Assembly: GCA_964592815.1 (NCBI GenBank)
Contig: CAZQGE010000012.1
Location: 1-34,769, forward strand
Origin: CAZQGE01 sp964592815
GTDB lineage: Bacteria; Bacillota; Clostridia; Christensenellales; CAG-917
Direction of reading: 5' to 3'
Length of the DNA stretch: 34,769 bases
Position numbers and translations under genes: made by a program. Positions 6,891-13,894 of the stretch are shown piece by piece. Numbering within the stretch: the first letter of the stretch is position 1; the number at the start of each line of letters is the position of its first letter. The notes under the pieces are model-generated. The model saw nothing but the letters and a program-made list of their open reading frames with translations. It searched no databases and was not told where the DNA came from.

Positions 6891-7997
6891 ATGGAAAAGT
6901 TTTTGGAAGACCTTGTTGGTTCGATAAAAAATTTAGGAATAAACTTCTTATTCGGCATTTTAATTTTGGTGGTGGGGCTTATTGTTTGCCGCATCATCAA
7001 GATTGTGCTTAAAAAAATCTTTTCGCGCAGAAAGAAAGATGAAGCGATTAGTTCGTTTGTAATTTCGTTTATTGACGTAATCTTAAAAATTATAATTATG
7101 ATTGCTGCCCTTGCAACTATGGGCGTCAACACTACGTCAATTATAACCGTTGTTGGAACTTGCGGACTTGCCATTGGTCTTGCCTTAAAAGACTCATTGG
7201 GCAATTTGGCGAGCGGTATGATTATAATTTTTAATAAGCCTTTCAAAAAGAACGACTATATTGAAGTTGGGGGTGTGGCAGGTCAAGTTTTATCCATAAA
7301 CTTGTTCAACACAACTTTGCTAACTTTTGACAACAAAAGAATTGTTGTTCCAAATTCAACCGCCGTCAACAATCCAATTGTGAATGCAGATGGAAGCAGC
7401 ACTCGACGTGTTGATATAGACTTCCAAACGCAAAAGGGAATTGAACTTCAACAAGTTAAGGATTTAGCAGGAATGCTTGCAAAGGCTGACCAAAGAGTTT
7501 TGGCAACGCCGACTTTTTCGGTTAGGCTTTCTGGGCAAACCGAAAACGCATTGATTTTTACCCTTAAAGTTTGGGTTATGACAAAAAACTATTGGGACGT
7601 ATATTACGATTTAAGTGAGTCCGTTTATGAGACTATGTTAAAAGCCAATATTTCCGCCCCAAATCGACAGATTGACGTTTCAATGGCAAATGAGCAAGAT
7701 AGAACTGTTAAAATTTCTGCAAATATGAAAAAAGCTATTAAAGATGCGGATAATTTTGCAAAAGAGACAGCAGATAAAAGAGTGTTAAACGCCGACGCAA
7801 ACACAGATATATTTGAAGTTGCATTTGACAAATTGGCAAATAACATTGAAAAAACGTACAAAAACGGTTCTAAAAAGAAAAACAAAAAGAATGTTGAAAA
7901 TAAAGAAGCAGAGCTGACAAATTTCACCGTCAAGAATGATGATATTTTAGAAAAAATAGCAACTGAAAATACGACTGAACAGGCGGAAGATAAATGA
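6891..7997 (+). CDS. MscS-family mechanosensitive channel
   Basis: 368 residues. Two or three N-terminal membrane helices (about 18-40, 60-85, 90-110), the last being the Gly/Ala-rich pore helix, then the MscS beta domain with GGVAGQVLSINLFNTTLLT and the family-typical RIVVPNS. It releases solutes when turgor rises. Residues about 265-368 are a charged, Lys/Glu/Asn-rich tail beyond the usual MscS end, probably disordered and cytoplasmic. An AAGGAGA ribosome site precedes the ATG, and the gene starts 15 bases after ktrA, fitting a joint role in turgor control. Confidence 0.88.
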   Translation: MEKFLEDLVGSIKNLGINFLFGILILVVGLIVCRIIKIVLKKIFSRRKKDEAISSFVISFIDVILKIIIMIAALATMGVNTTSIITVVGTCGLAIGLALKDSLGNLASGMIIIFNKPFKKNDYIEVGGVAGQVLSINLFNTTLLTFDNKRIVVPNSTAVNNPIVNADGSSTRRVDIDFQTQKGIELQQVKDLAGMLAKADQRVLATPTFSVRLSGQTENALIFTLKVWVMTKNYWDVYYDLSESVYETMLKANISAPNRQIDVSMANEQDRTVKISANMKKAIKDADNFAKETADKRVLNADANTDIFEVAFDKLANNIEKTYKNGSKKKNKKNVENKEAELTNFTVKNDDILEKIATENTTEQAEDK

Positions 7998-8000
7998 GAT

Positions 8001-8222
8001 ATGCTTAAACAAGAAGCCATTGATTTGTTGAAAAATAAAGCTGAGCAGATAGGTGGAATTCCCCAAAAAGGTGATTTTACAGCTGTTGAAATAAGCCAAA
8101 TAAAGGCAAAACTTGGTCCGTGGAACAGAGCTCTTGAACAAGCGGGCTTAAAATCTGTGTCTGAACATTACTTAGCTAAACGAGAAAAAATTAAGGCTAA
8201 AAGAATAGCCAAACGCGGATAG
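8001..8222 (+). CDS. Small homing-endonuclease-associated-repeat protein
   Basis: 73 residues, starting 3 bases after the MscS stop. One repeat of the homing endonuclease associated repeat (HNH_repeat) type is readable: AIDLLKNKAEQIGGIPQKGDF followed by a helix and LGPWNRALEQAGL. In larger proteins this repeat is thought to bind DNA. Here it stands alone with a very basic tail (KREKIKAKRIAKR), which suggests nucleic-acid binding. There is no nuclease domain. The last codons form the left arm of a hairpin (8204-8215). Function in this cluster is unknown. Confidence 0.65.
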   Translation: MLKQEAIDLLKNKAEQIGGIPQKGDFTAVEISQIKAKLGPWNRALEQAGLKSVSEHYLAKREKIKAKRIAKRG

Positions 8223-8248
8223 CATTGAAAAGTCAACGTTTGGCTATT
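8204..8248 (+). terminator. Hairpin ending the ion-transport cluster
   Basis: A 12-base perfect stem, AATAGCCAAACG (8204-8215) with CGTTTGGCTATT (8237-8248), 21-base loop, followed by a weak TATTTT tail. The left arm is inside the 3' end of the small HEAR gene. It probably acts as a terminator or RNA 3'-end stabiliser. Confidence 0.6.
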
Positions 8249-8335
8249 TATTTTGAGGAAAGAAAACTAAAACAAAAATCATAAAAAAACAAATTGAAAA
8301 TCACAATAAAAAGTTTTTTTGTTGGTGTGTTGAAG

Positions 8336-8364
8336 TTGTAATTTTATGGTGCTTGTGATAAAAT
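8336..8364 (+). promoter_or_regulatory. Promoter of cobalamin-uptake operon
   Basis: TTGTAA (8336-8341), 17-base spacer, TAAAAT (8359-8364). Predicted transcription start near 8370-8371, at the 5' edge of the riboswitch closing stem. Confidence 0.55.
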
Positions 8365-8369
8365 AAATT

Positions 8370-8515
8370 CAATTAAATAAGCAGTGGGAAGAGCGGTGAA
8401 AGTCCGTCGCAACTATTATTACCGTACAGTCGGAATGCCTGCAATTGTAACTCTGAATACGAGAAAAAGCCACAACGTTAGTTGTGTTTTTGCGCTTTTC
8501 TCAGCGCATTTTTTT
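8370..8515 (+). promoter_or_regulatory. Class-II cobalamin riboswitch with terminator platform
   Basis: The core agrees block by block with the class-II (env8-like) cobalamin aptamer as I remember it: GCAGTGGGAA (8381-8390), GGTGAAAGTCC (8395-8405), a T/A-rich loop, and CGGAATGCC (8431-8439). The closing stem is CAATT (8370-8374) with AATTG (8443-8447). ACCG/CGGA pairing in the second arm keeps the helix with different bases than env8. The platform is CTC (8451-8453) with GAG (8461-8463) as a kissing-loop hairpin, in competition with GAGAAAA (8461-8467) pairing TTTTCTC (8496-8502), and a terminator, TGCGC (8491-8495) with GCGCA (8504-8508) plus seven U. Ligand binding should favour termination. 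Confidence 0.85.
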
Positions 8516-8539
8516 GTATTTGGACAAAAGGAGCTAGCT

Positions 8540-9766
8540 ATGAGAAAAGGAAACAAAATTTTAAGTATATTTATGGTGCTTGCAATCGTAATGATTACGG
8601 CAATATCTTTTGCCGCTTGCGATAATTCAAGTCAAAGTAATTTAGCAACGTACAAAACTGTGGGCATTAAAGTTGTCGATATTGATGGTGAAGTAATTGT
8701 CAATGACGATAATGTTCAGATTTCGGATAAAAGTACCTTGCTCGATTTATTGAAAAACAATTACGCAGCTGTTGCAACTGCGTCTACATTTGGCAATTAT
8801 TTAGTGTCTGTCAAAGGAAGCGTTGTTGACAAAAATTGGAGCTTGATGCTTTATGAAAACGGTAAAATGTCAGACGTTGGCATTGACGGAATTGTTGTTG
8901 ACAACAATGATAAGTTTGAGTTTAGGGTGGAATGTTGGAATACTGTTGCCTCAGGCTACGGAACAATGGATGACATAGACGTGAAGGTTGATAGAACCAT
9001 CTACAAATATTTCAAACTTTTAAAAAATGAAATATACAATAAAAGGACAACAATAAAAGACAGCGGTTTTTGGGATGATATGTTCTTATACAACATAGGC
9101 AAATCCTATTTTGGTGGCAAAGTAGAATTGAACGCAAGTCAAGAGTTTTTAAGCGTTTTGGAAAATACTGATTTATCTACGTTAACAGGTGCTAATTGGG
9201 GAAAATTTTATTACGCTGCAAAGGCTAATGGCATAGACTTGACGGATTTCAAAGTTGCGTATCAAAGTTATATCAATACAATAACGGGAGCGTTTAATTG
9301 TTGGTCAACCCCGTTTGAGATTTCATTTGCCAAAGCACTAAACGTAACAAGTGAAGCTTTGCAAACTTTGATTGCAAATACAAATCTTTCAAATGACACA
9401 GGATGGGGCCCCGATGCTGCCGTTTGGCAAAATACTTGTCTTAGCATATATAAAAATTTTGTCGCATCAGATTTCGAATTTTTAAGCAATAAATCTGATT
9501 GGGGAAATGCAACCAACATTGCGCTCCCGCTTATGCTTTATTCTGCAAACAATATGAATATCCGCGAAATTCAAAAAACGTTGACCAAGGATTGTGTTGA
9601 ACTTTTGTTTGAAAAGGCGTATAACCAAACAAGCAATTTATTGCTTTTGAATAGTGCTGAACCAATAACAAGTCCACAAAATATGAGCGTAAATCAAATT
9701 TACGCATCACTCCTATCATATAAAATTATGAGAGATGGTCAAACTGCTTTCAATATTTTGGCTTGA
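8540..9766 (+). CDS. Lipoprotein: DUF4430 plus helical toroid, likely B12-binding
   Basis: 408 residues. Signal peptide with lipobox SFAAC (Cys29), so the protein would be anchored on the outer face of the membrane. Residues about 35-130 form a DUF4430 (transcobalamin C-terminal-like) domain: ISDKSTLLDLLK, WSLMLYENGK, and a DKFEFRVE end. The rest, to 408, is all-helical with repeats such as GWGPDAAVWQNTCLS and NQIYASLLSYKIMRDG, typical of an alpha/alpha toroid. Human transcobalamin and intrinsic factor combine the same two folds in the opposite order. ATG 8540 is chosen because AAAGGAG (8527-8533) precedes it and the signal peptide begins there; an in-frame GTG at 8384 lies in the riboswitch. 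First gene of the B12 operon; inferred to capture corrinoids for the ECF transporter. Confidence 0.8.
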   Translation: MRKGNKILSIFMVLAIVMITAISFAACDNSSQSNLATYKTVGIKVVDIDGEVIVNDDNVQISDKSTLLDLLKNNYAAVATASTFGNYLVSVKGSVVDKNWSLMLYENGKMSDVGIDGIVVDNNDKFEFRVECWNTVASGYGTMDDIDVKVDRTIYKYFKLLKNEIYNKRTTIKDSGFWDDMFLYNIGKSYFGGKVELNASQEFLSVLENTDLSTLTGANWGKFYYAAKANGIDLTDFKVAYQSYINTITGAFNCWSTPFEISFAKALNVTSEALQTLIANTNLSNDTGWGPDAAVWQNTCLSIYKNFVASDFEFLSNKSDWGNATNIALPLMLYSANNMNIREIQKTLTKDCVELLFEKAYNQTSNLLLLNSAEPITSPQNMSVNQIYASLLSYKIMRDGQTAFNILA

Positions 9767-9804
9767 TTGCAACTTAGACTTAATTATAAATTTATTGATA
9801 TAAT

Positions 9805-10338
9805 ATGAAAAGTGAAAAAAGGAAAATCTTAAATATTATCCTTATAGCAACAATAATTTGCTTGTTGCTAGTTTCACTTTGCGCCTGCAATCTGTTTCAA
9901 TCTGTTGAGGAAGCCGAACAAGACAAAGGCGGAACGTGGACTGACTTTTATATAGCGTTCACGGTGGATTGTAAAACTATTTTGCAAGATAATAATATGT
10001 CAAAATTGAATGAAAACTTAAAAAAATACGTTCCAAAAGATGGCGTAATTATTGATGAACAACACGTAAGACTTAAAACAAACGACACAGCCTTTTCAGT
10101 TTTGAAAAGAGTCGCTTATGAAAAGAACATTCAAATTGATTTTTTATATAGTGCGTCATACAATTCTTATTACATAAAGTCTATCAATTATATATATGAA
10201 AAAAGCTGTGGAGTTTCATCGGGTTGGTTATACTTTGTCAATGCAGAAAGTCCTATTGTAGGTTCAAGTTTATGCTATCTTAAAGATGGAGATAAACTTA
10301 GATTTGTGTATTCTTGCAAATATGGTGACGTGGGGTGA
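9805..10338 (+). CDS. DUF4430 lipoprotein, second corrinoid-binding candidate
   Basis: 177 residues. Signal peptide with lipobox SLCAC (Cys28). A single DUF4430 domain covers about 70-175: KTNDTAFSVLKRVAYE, YYIKSINYIYEKSCGVSSGWLYFVN and LKDGDKLRFVYSCKYG, a good family match. No helical toroid, so it resembles only the C-terminal domain of transcobalamin. It could form the second half of a binding pocket with the previous lipoprotein. There is no Shine-Dalgarno; TATAAT (9799-9804) lies directly before ATG 9805, too close to act as a promoter for this start. It ends 3 bases before ecfT. Confidence 0.8.
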   Translation: MKSEKRKILNIILIATIICLLLVSLCACNLFQSVEEAEQDKGGTWTDFYIAFTVDCKTILQDNNMSKLNENLKKYVPKDGVIIDEQHVRLKTNDTAFSVLKRVAYEKNIQIDFLYSASYNSYYIKSINYIYEKSCGVSSGWLYFVNAESPIVGSSLCYLKDGDKLRFVYSCKYGDVG

Positions 10339-10341
10339 GTT

Positions 10342-11220
10342 ATGAGTTTTTTTGAACGACTTAATCCACTTGTCAGTTTCGCAATTTTTTTCTGTGCGTT
10401 TTTTGTTACGTTTTATAGCTTTAACCCAATTATATTATGCTTGTCATATATGTCCGCATTGTTGCTTTATTGGCTTATATGTGGATTAAAATCAACGTCA
10501 AAAATGTTTGCTTTGACTTTGGTTGTTATGCTTTTGTCAACTTTGTTAAATCCGATTTTTTCGCATAACGGCGCAACAAAACTTTTTTATTTCAACAATT
10601 ATCCCGTAACAATGGAAGCGTTTGTATATGGATTATTTGCGGGAATGATGGTTTGCGCTGGATTGCTTTGGGGAGCTAATTGGACAAAAATTTTAAGAAG
10701 TGACGGAGTGCTTTATTTGTTTGGCAAGGTTGCTCCAAAGTTTGCAACTCTAATAAATTTGACTTTGGGTATGATACCAAAAATGAGAAAGCAGTTTAAG
10801 AAAGTTGATGAAAATATGTTTGCGCTTGGGCTATATGACAAAAAAAAATTATTCAATTTGATTAAAGTTAAGATGAAAGTTTTTTCCATAACTCTGACTT
10901 GGGCGATTGAAAACTCTGTTTCGACTGCTGACAATATGCAAGCAAAAGGTTATGGATTGACAGGCAGAAAAAACTTCAATTTGCATAAATTCGATATTTA
11001 TGATGTCATTTTGTTGGTGTTAACACTTTGTTTTGGCATTTTAGCTTGTGTTATGCTTATCCTTAACAATGCAACGTTTTATTATTATCCAACTATAACT
11101 TTTAACTTTACGGGTGTAGATTTGGCTGTCTATATTCCGACTGTTGTATTTATGAATTTACCAATTATTTGCGGTATAGGAGAAAATTTGAAATGGCGTT
11201 TATCAACGTTAAAGAATTAA
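10342..11220 (+). CDS. ecfT: ECF transporter membrane coupling protein EcfT
   Basis: 292-residue polytopic membrane protein (about 5-6 segments) of the CbiQ/EcfT family. It begins FFERLNPLVSF, as many EcfT proteins do. The coupling motifs that contact the ATPases are visible: MRKQFKKVDENMFALGL and TADNMQAKGYGLTGR, corresponding to the family's A-R-G segments (Lys in place of the usual Arg in the second). Couples ATP hydrolysis by the next gene's product to the S component. The end overlaps the ATPase start by 28 bases, indicating translational coupling. Confidence 0.88.
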   Translation: MSFFERLNPLVSFAIFFCAFFVTFYSFNPIILCLSYMSALLLYWLICGLKSTSKMFALTLVVMLLSTLLNPIFSHNGATKLFYFNNYPVTMEAFVYGLFAGMMVCAGLLWGANWTKILRSDGVLYLFGKVAPKFATLINLTLGMIPKMRKQFKKVDENMFALGLYDKKKLFNLIKVKMKVFSITLTWAIENSVSTADNMQAKGYGLTGRKNFNLHKFDIYDVILLVLTLCFGILACVMLILNNATFYYYPTITFNFTGVDLAVYIPTVVFMNLPIICGIGENLKWRLSTLKN

Positions 11221-12866
11221 GTTTTGCTTATGAGAACTCGACAAAACTGATTTTGAAGGGAGTTTGTTTTGCGGTTGAAAAAGGGGACTTTACAATTATT
11301 GCAGGACAATCTGGAAGTGGCAAATCTACTTTGCTGCGATTGCTTAAACCTGAATTGTCACCGTCGGGATTGATTGCTGGAACAATAACTTTTGAAGGAA
11401 AGCTGTTGGCGTCGCTTGATAAAAGAATGTCAGCAGAAAAAATTGGGTACGTTGGACAAGACGTTGAAAGTCAAACTATATGCGACACAGTTTGGAGTGA
11501 ACTTGCTTTTGTTTTGGAAAGTTTGGGCAAGTCAAAAAGTTACATAAACAAAAAGGTTGCAGAAGTTTGCGCATTTTTTGGTATAAGTGATTTGTATAGA
11601 AAAAAGGTAAATGAGCTTTCGGGTGGGCAACGTCAATTACTTAATTTGGCATCGGTTATGGTTCAAAACCCCGAGCTGCTTTTGCTTGATGAACCCACGT
11701 CAATGCTTGACCCAGTTTCAAGAGATAACTTTTATGGTGTGCTAAAAAAGATAAATGAAGAATTGGGTGTTACGATTATAAGCGTTGAACATAATTTGGA
11801 AAGTTTGTTTTTTTCGGCGGATAACATTGTCGCTCTAAACTGTGAGGCTAAATGTATGTTTGCTCGTCCGCAGGAATTTGTAAAATTGGACAAGGACGTT
11901 TTGCAAAGTTACTGTTTGAACTTGCCTATGAGTATAGGGCTTTATTATGAATTAGGGGCGAAAGATGAATGCCCAAAGTCTATTGCTGACACAAAAAAGT
12001 ATTTGGTGAATAATGCAAAAAACAGAGTTGACATACTTGAAAGGGACAAAAGCTATCAAAGTTCTTGTGGAGTTGTAGAAATAAAAAATGCGTATTTCAG
12101 ATATGAAAAAAATTTGTCTGACGTATTGAATGATTTTAATTTGACAGTTTATGAAAACGAAATTCTTGCCATTGTCGGCGCAAACGGCGTTGGCAAAACT
12201 ACTTTGCTTAACGTATTGTCTGGCATACGTCCGCTTTACTCGGGCAGTTTGAAAATTAAAGGCAACAAGGTTTCTAATTATAGAGATAAAAATGTTTCAA
12301 AAGCAAAGATTGCAATGCTTCCTCAAAATCCTAGGACTTTGTTTGTTGAAGAAAGTGTAAAAAAAGAACTTGAAACTCACGCAAAACTTTTGGGACATAA
12401 AGGTGAAAGACTTAAAACAGAAATTGATAAGATGATAAAATTGTTCAATCTGGAAAATGTCCAAAACTTGCACCCGTACGATATAAGCGGAGGCGAGGCT
12501 GAAAAACTTGCCATTGCAAAAGTGCTTATGACAGCCCCGGAAATTTTGTTGATGGACGAACCTACGCAAGCGTTGGACAACAATGGCAAGCAAATTCTTC
12601 TTAATGTAATAAAACAGTTGCATCAAAAGGGATTGACTGTGATTATGGTAACCCACGATTTGGAGTTCTCCGCTTTGGTTGCAACAAAATGCGCGATGTT
12701 TTTTGACGGCAAAATTGTGAGTGAACTTAAGACTGACGAATTTTTCTCGGATATGAACGTATATACGACTATTGCGTCAAGAATATCCAAAGGATTTTAT
12801 AAAAATACGGTTACGTGTGACGACATTATCAAGTTGTATAACATAAATGAGAATTTGAAGGACTGA
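11193..12866 (+). CDS. Fused ECF ATPase (EcfA-EcfA')
   Basis: 557 residues containing two complete ABC nucleotide-binding domains. Domain 1: Walker A GQSGSGKST (from about residue 38), signature LSGGQRQ, Walker B LLLLDEPTSMLDP, switch His in SVEHN. Domain 2 (from about 300): GANGVGKTT, signature ISGGEAEKLAIA (weaker, with Glu-Ala for the usual Gln-Arg), Walker B ILLMDEPTQALD, THD. Many Bacillota encode the two ATPases separately; this is the one-chain form. ATG 11193 has AGGAGA 10 bases upstream, so it is preferred over the in-frame ATG at 11169. Powers the ECF transporter, here probably for B12. Confidence 0.9.
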   Translation: MAFINVKELSFAYENSTKLILKGVCFAVEKGDFTIIAGQSGSGKSTLLRLLKPELSPSGLIAGTITFEGKLLASLDKRMSAEKIGYVGQDVESQTICDTVWSELAFVLESLGKSKSYINKKVAEVCAFFGISDLYRKKVNELSGGQRQLLNLASVMVQNPELLLLDEPTSMLDPVSRDNFYGVLKKINEELGVTIISVEHNLESLFFSADNIVALNCEAKCMFARPQEFVKLDKDVLQSYCLNLPMSIGLYYELGAKDECPKSIADTKKYLVNNAKNRVDILERDKSYQSSCGVVEIKNAYFRYEKNLSDVLNDFNLTVYENEILAIVGANGVGKTTLLNVLSGIRPLYSGSLKIKGNKVSNYRDKNVSKAKIAMLPQNPRTLFVEESVKKELETHAKLLGHKGERLKTEIDKMIKLFNLENVQNLHPYDISGGEAEKLAIAKVLMTAPEILLMDEPTQALDNNGKQILLNVIKQLHQKGLTVIMVTHDLEFSALVATKCAMFFDGKIVSELKTDEFFSDMNVYTTIASRISKGFYKNTVTCDDIIKLYNINENLKD

Positions 12867-12869
12867 ACT

Positions 12870-13643
12870 GTGATTGATAAATGTATATTGAAACCAAAAT
12901 ATGATTTGCGCAAGTCAATAATTTACGGAATTATTTTCGTTGTTATTCCTTTGCTTTTGGCATTAGGTTATTTATTTTTTCAAAATAAAAGATATAATTT
13001 GGTGTCAGTTACGGTTTCAGTTGTTCTGCTTTTGCCGTTTTTTATTCGTTTTGAAAATCATCCACACAACGCCCGAGAGTTAGTTTTAATTGGCGTTATG
13101 ACTGCCATAAGCGTGGTAGGAAGGCTTATATTTGCGCCTTTGCCTGCGTTCAAGCCCGTAAGCGCGATAGTCACTTTGACGGGAATTGCATTTGGCGGTC
13201 AGGCTGGGTTTGTTACTGGCGCGCTTACCGCGCTCATTTCAAATATGTTTTTTGGACAAGGACCTTGGACGCCTTTGCAAATGGTAGTTTGGGGATTTAT
13301 TGGGTTGATTTCAGGTTGGATATTTTTTCAGAGTAAAAAGCCTAATTTGGTGCTTATCTGCTTGTTTGGAGCAGTCGCTGGCGGTGCATATTCAGTTTTT
13401 ATGGACTTGTTTTGGAGCTTGACAAATGAGAGCGGATTTTCTTTGTCAAGATTTGTTGCATATCTCACAACGAGTTTGCCGTTTACGCTTACGTATATGA
13501 TTTCAAACGTAATTTTTCTGTTTGTTCTCTCCAAACCAATTTTGAAAAAATTGTTAAGGGTGAAGTTGAAATATAATGTTTTTCGCCCGAGTAAAAATAT
13601 ACAATTCGTCTATGTTTATGAAGGATTAAAACAGACAAATTGA
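12870..13643 (+). CDS. ECF transporter S component, probably cobalamin
   Basis: 257 residues with about 6-8 hydrophobic segments. After a basic start and two extra helices, the core runs from ELVLIGVMTAISVVGRL to SLPFTLTYMISN, with the ECF S hallmark (A/G-rich first helix, KPVSAIVTLTGIAFGGQAGFVTGALTALISN). The GTG start at 12870 follows AAGGA (12858-12862), 3 bases after the ATPase stop. Substrate is inferred from the cobalamin riboswitch and the two DUF4430 lipoproteins. Last gene of the operon; no convincing terminator follows, so reading through into the next leader is possible. Confidence 0.75.
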   Translation: MIDKCILKPKYDLRKSIIYGIIFVVIPLLLALGYLFFQNKRYNLVSVTVSVVLLLPFFIRFENHPHNARELVLIGVMTAISVVGRLIFAPLPAFKPVSAIVTLTGIAFGGQAGFVTGALTALISNMFFGQGPWTPLQMVVWGFIGLISGWIFFQSKKPNLVLICLFGAVAGGAYSVFMDLFWSLTNESGFSLSRFVAYLTTSLPFTLTYMISNVIFLFVLSKPILKKLLRVKLKYNVFRPSKNIQFVYVYEGLKQTN

Positions 13644-13828
13644 GTGAGGGCGCAACTCCGAAAATGCGGATAGTAAATGTTTAATATAAACACGTAATAA
13701 AGTAGTTTAGAATAAGCGTAAGAAAGTATAAATTAGGCAATTGGTGTACTTTTAGAGTTGTAAATTTACGTTTCAAATTTAATTTAATGATGAAAGTAAA
13801 AAATCAAGCAAATTTTTTTGATTTGCGT

Positions 13829-13878
13829 TATAATAAAGTTATGATTAGGAGTAAATATGCACACAAGCATATTTTTTT
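13829..13878 (+). promoter_or_regulatory. MATE-pump leader: -10 box, leader ORF and terminator
   Basis: TATAAT (13829-13834) has no good -35 partner. It is followed by AGGAG (13847-13851), an 8-codon ORF and a hairpin AAATATGC (13853-13860) with GCATATTT (13867-13874) plus a seven-U tract (13872-13878), all just before the pump's ribosome site. The arrangement resembles antibiotic-responsive attenuators. The 13644-13828 stretch shows only small weak hairpins and no gene. Confidence 0.45.
13853..13878 (+). terminator. Attenuator hairpin before the MATE gene
   Basis: 8-base AT-rich stem around ACACAA with a seven-U tract. The ribosome on the leader ORF would cover it, so translation should influence termination. 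Confidence 0.5.
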
Positions 13879-13883
13879 CATAA
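13857..13883 (+). CDS. Candidate leader peptide MHTSIFFS
   Basis: ATG 13857 has AGGAG five bases upstream. Eight codons, then TAA (13881-13883), ending just before AAAGGAG of the MATE gene. The ORF runs through the terminator hairpin and U tract, whose U's encode Phe-Phe. Stalling by an antibiotic could change termination. Speculative. Confidence 0.4.
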   Translation: MHTSIFFS

Positions 13884-13894
13884 AAAGGAGCAAA

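Noticed and set aside
8346..8357. Class-I cobalamin riboswitch 5' element (GGTGCTT at 8348-8354)
   Set aside because: It lies upstream of the likely transcription start, between the promoter hexamers. The class-II core explains the element without it.
8384..8539. In-frame GTG extension of the first DUF4430 lipoprotein
   Set aside because: It falls in the riboswitch and terminator. The lipoprotein signal peptide and ribosome site define ATG 8540.
9799..9804. TATAAT just before the second DUF4430 gene as a promoter
   Set aside because: Transcription would start inside the coding region, and no suitable -35 box is seen. Likely a chance AT-rich match.
13787..13894. Longer N-terminus for the MATE transporter
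   Set aside because: The extra residues are not like any MATE start, and the stretch contains a -10 box, hairpin and U tract. A good ribosome site marks ATG 13895.
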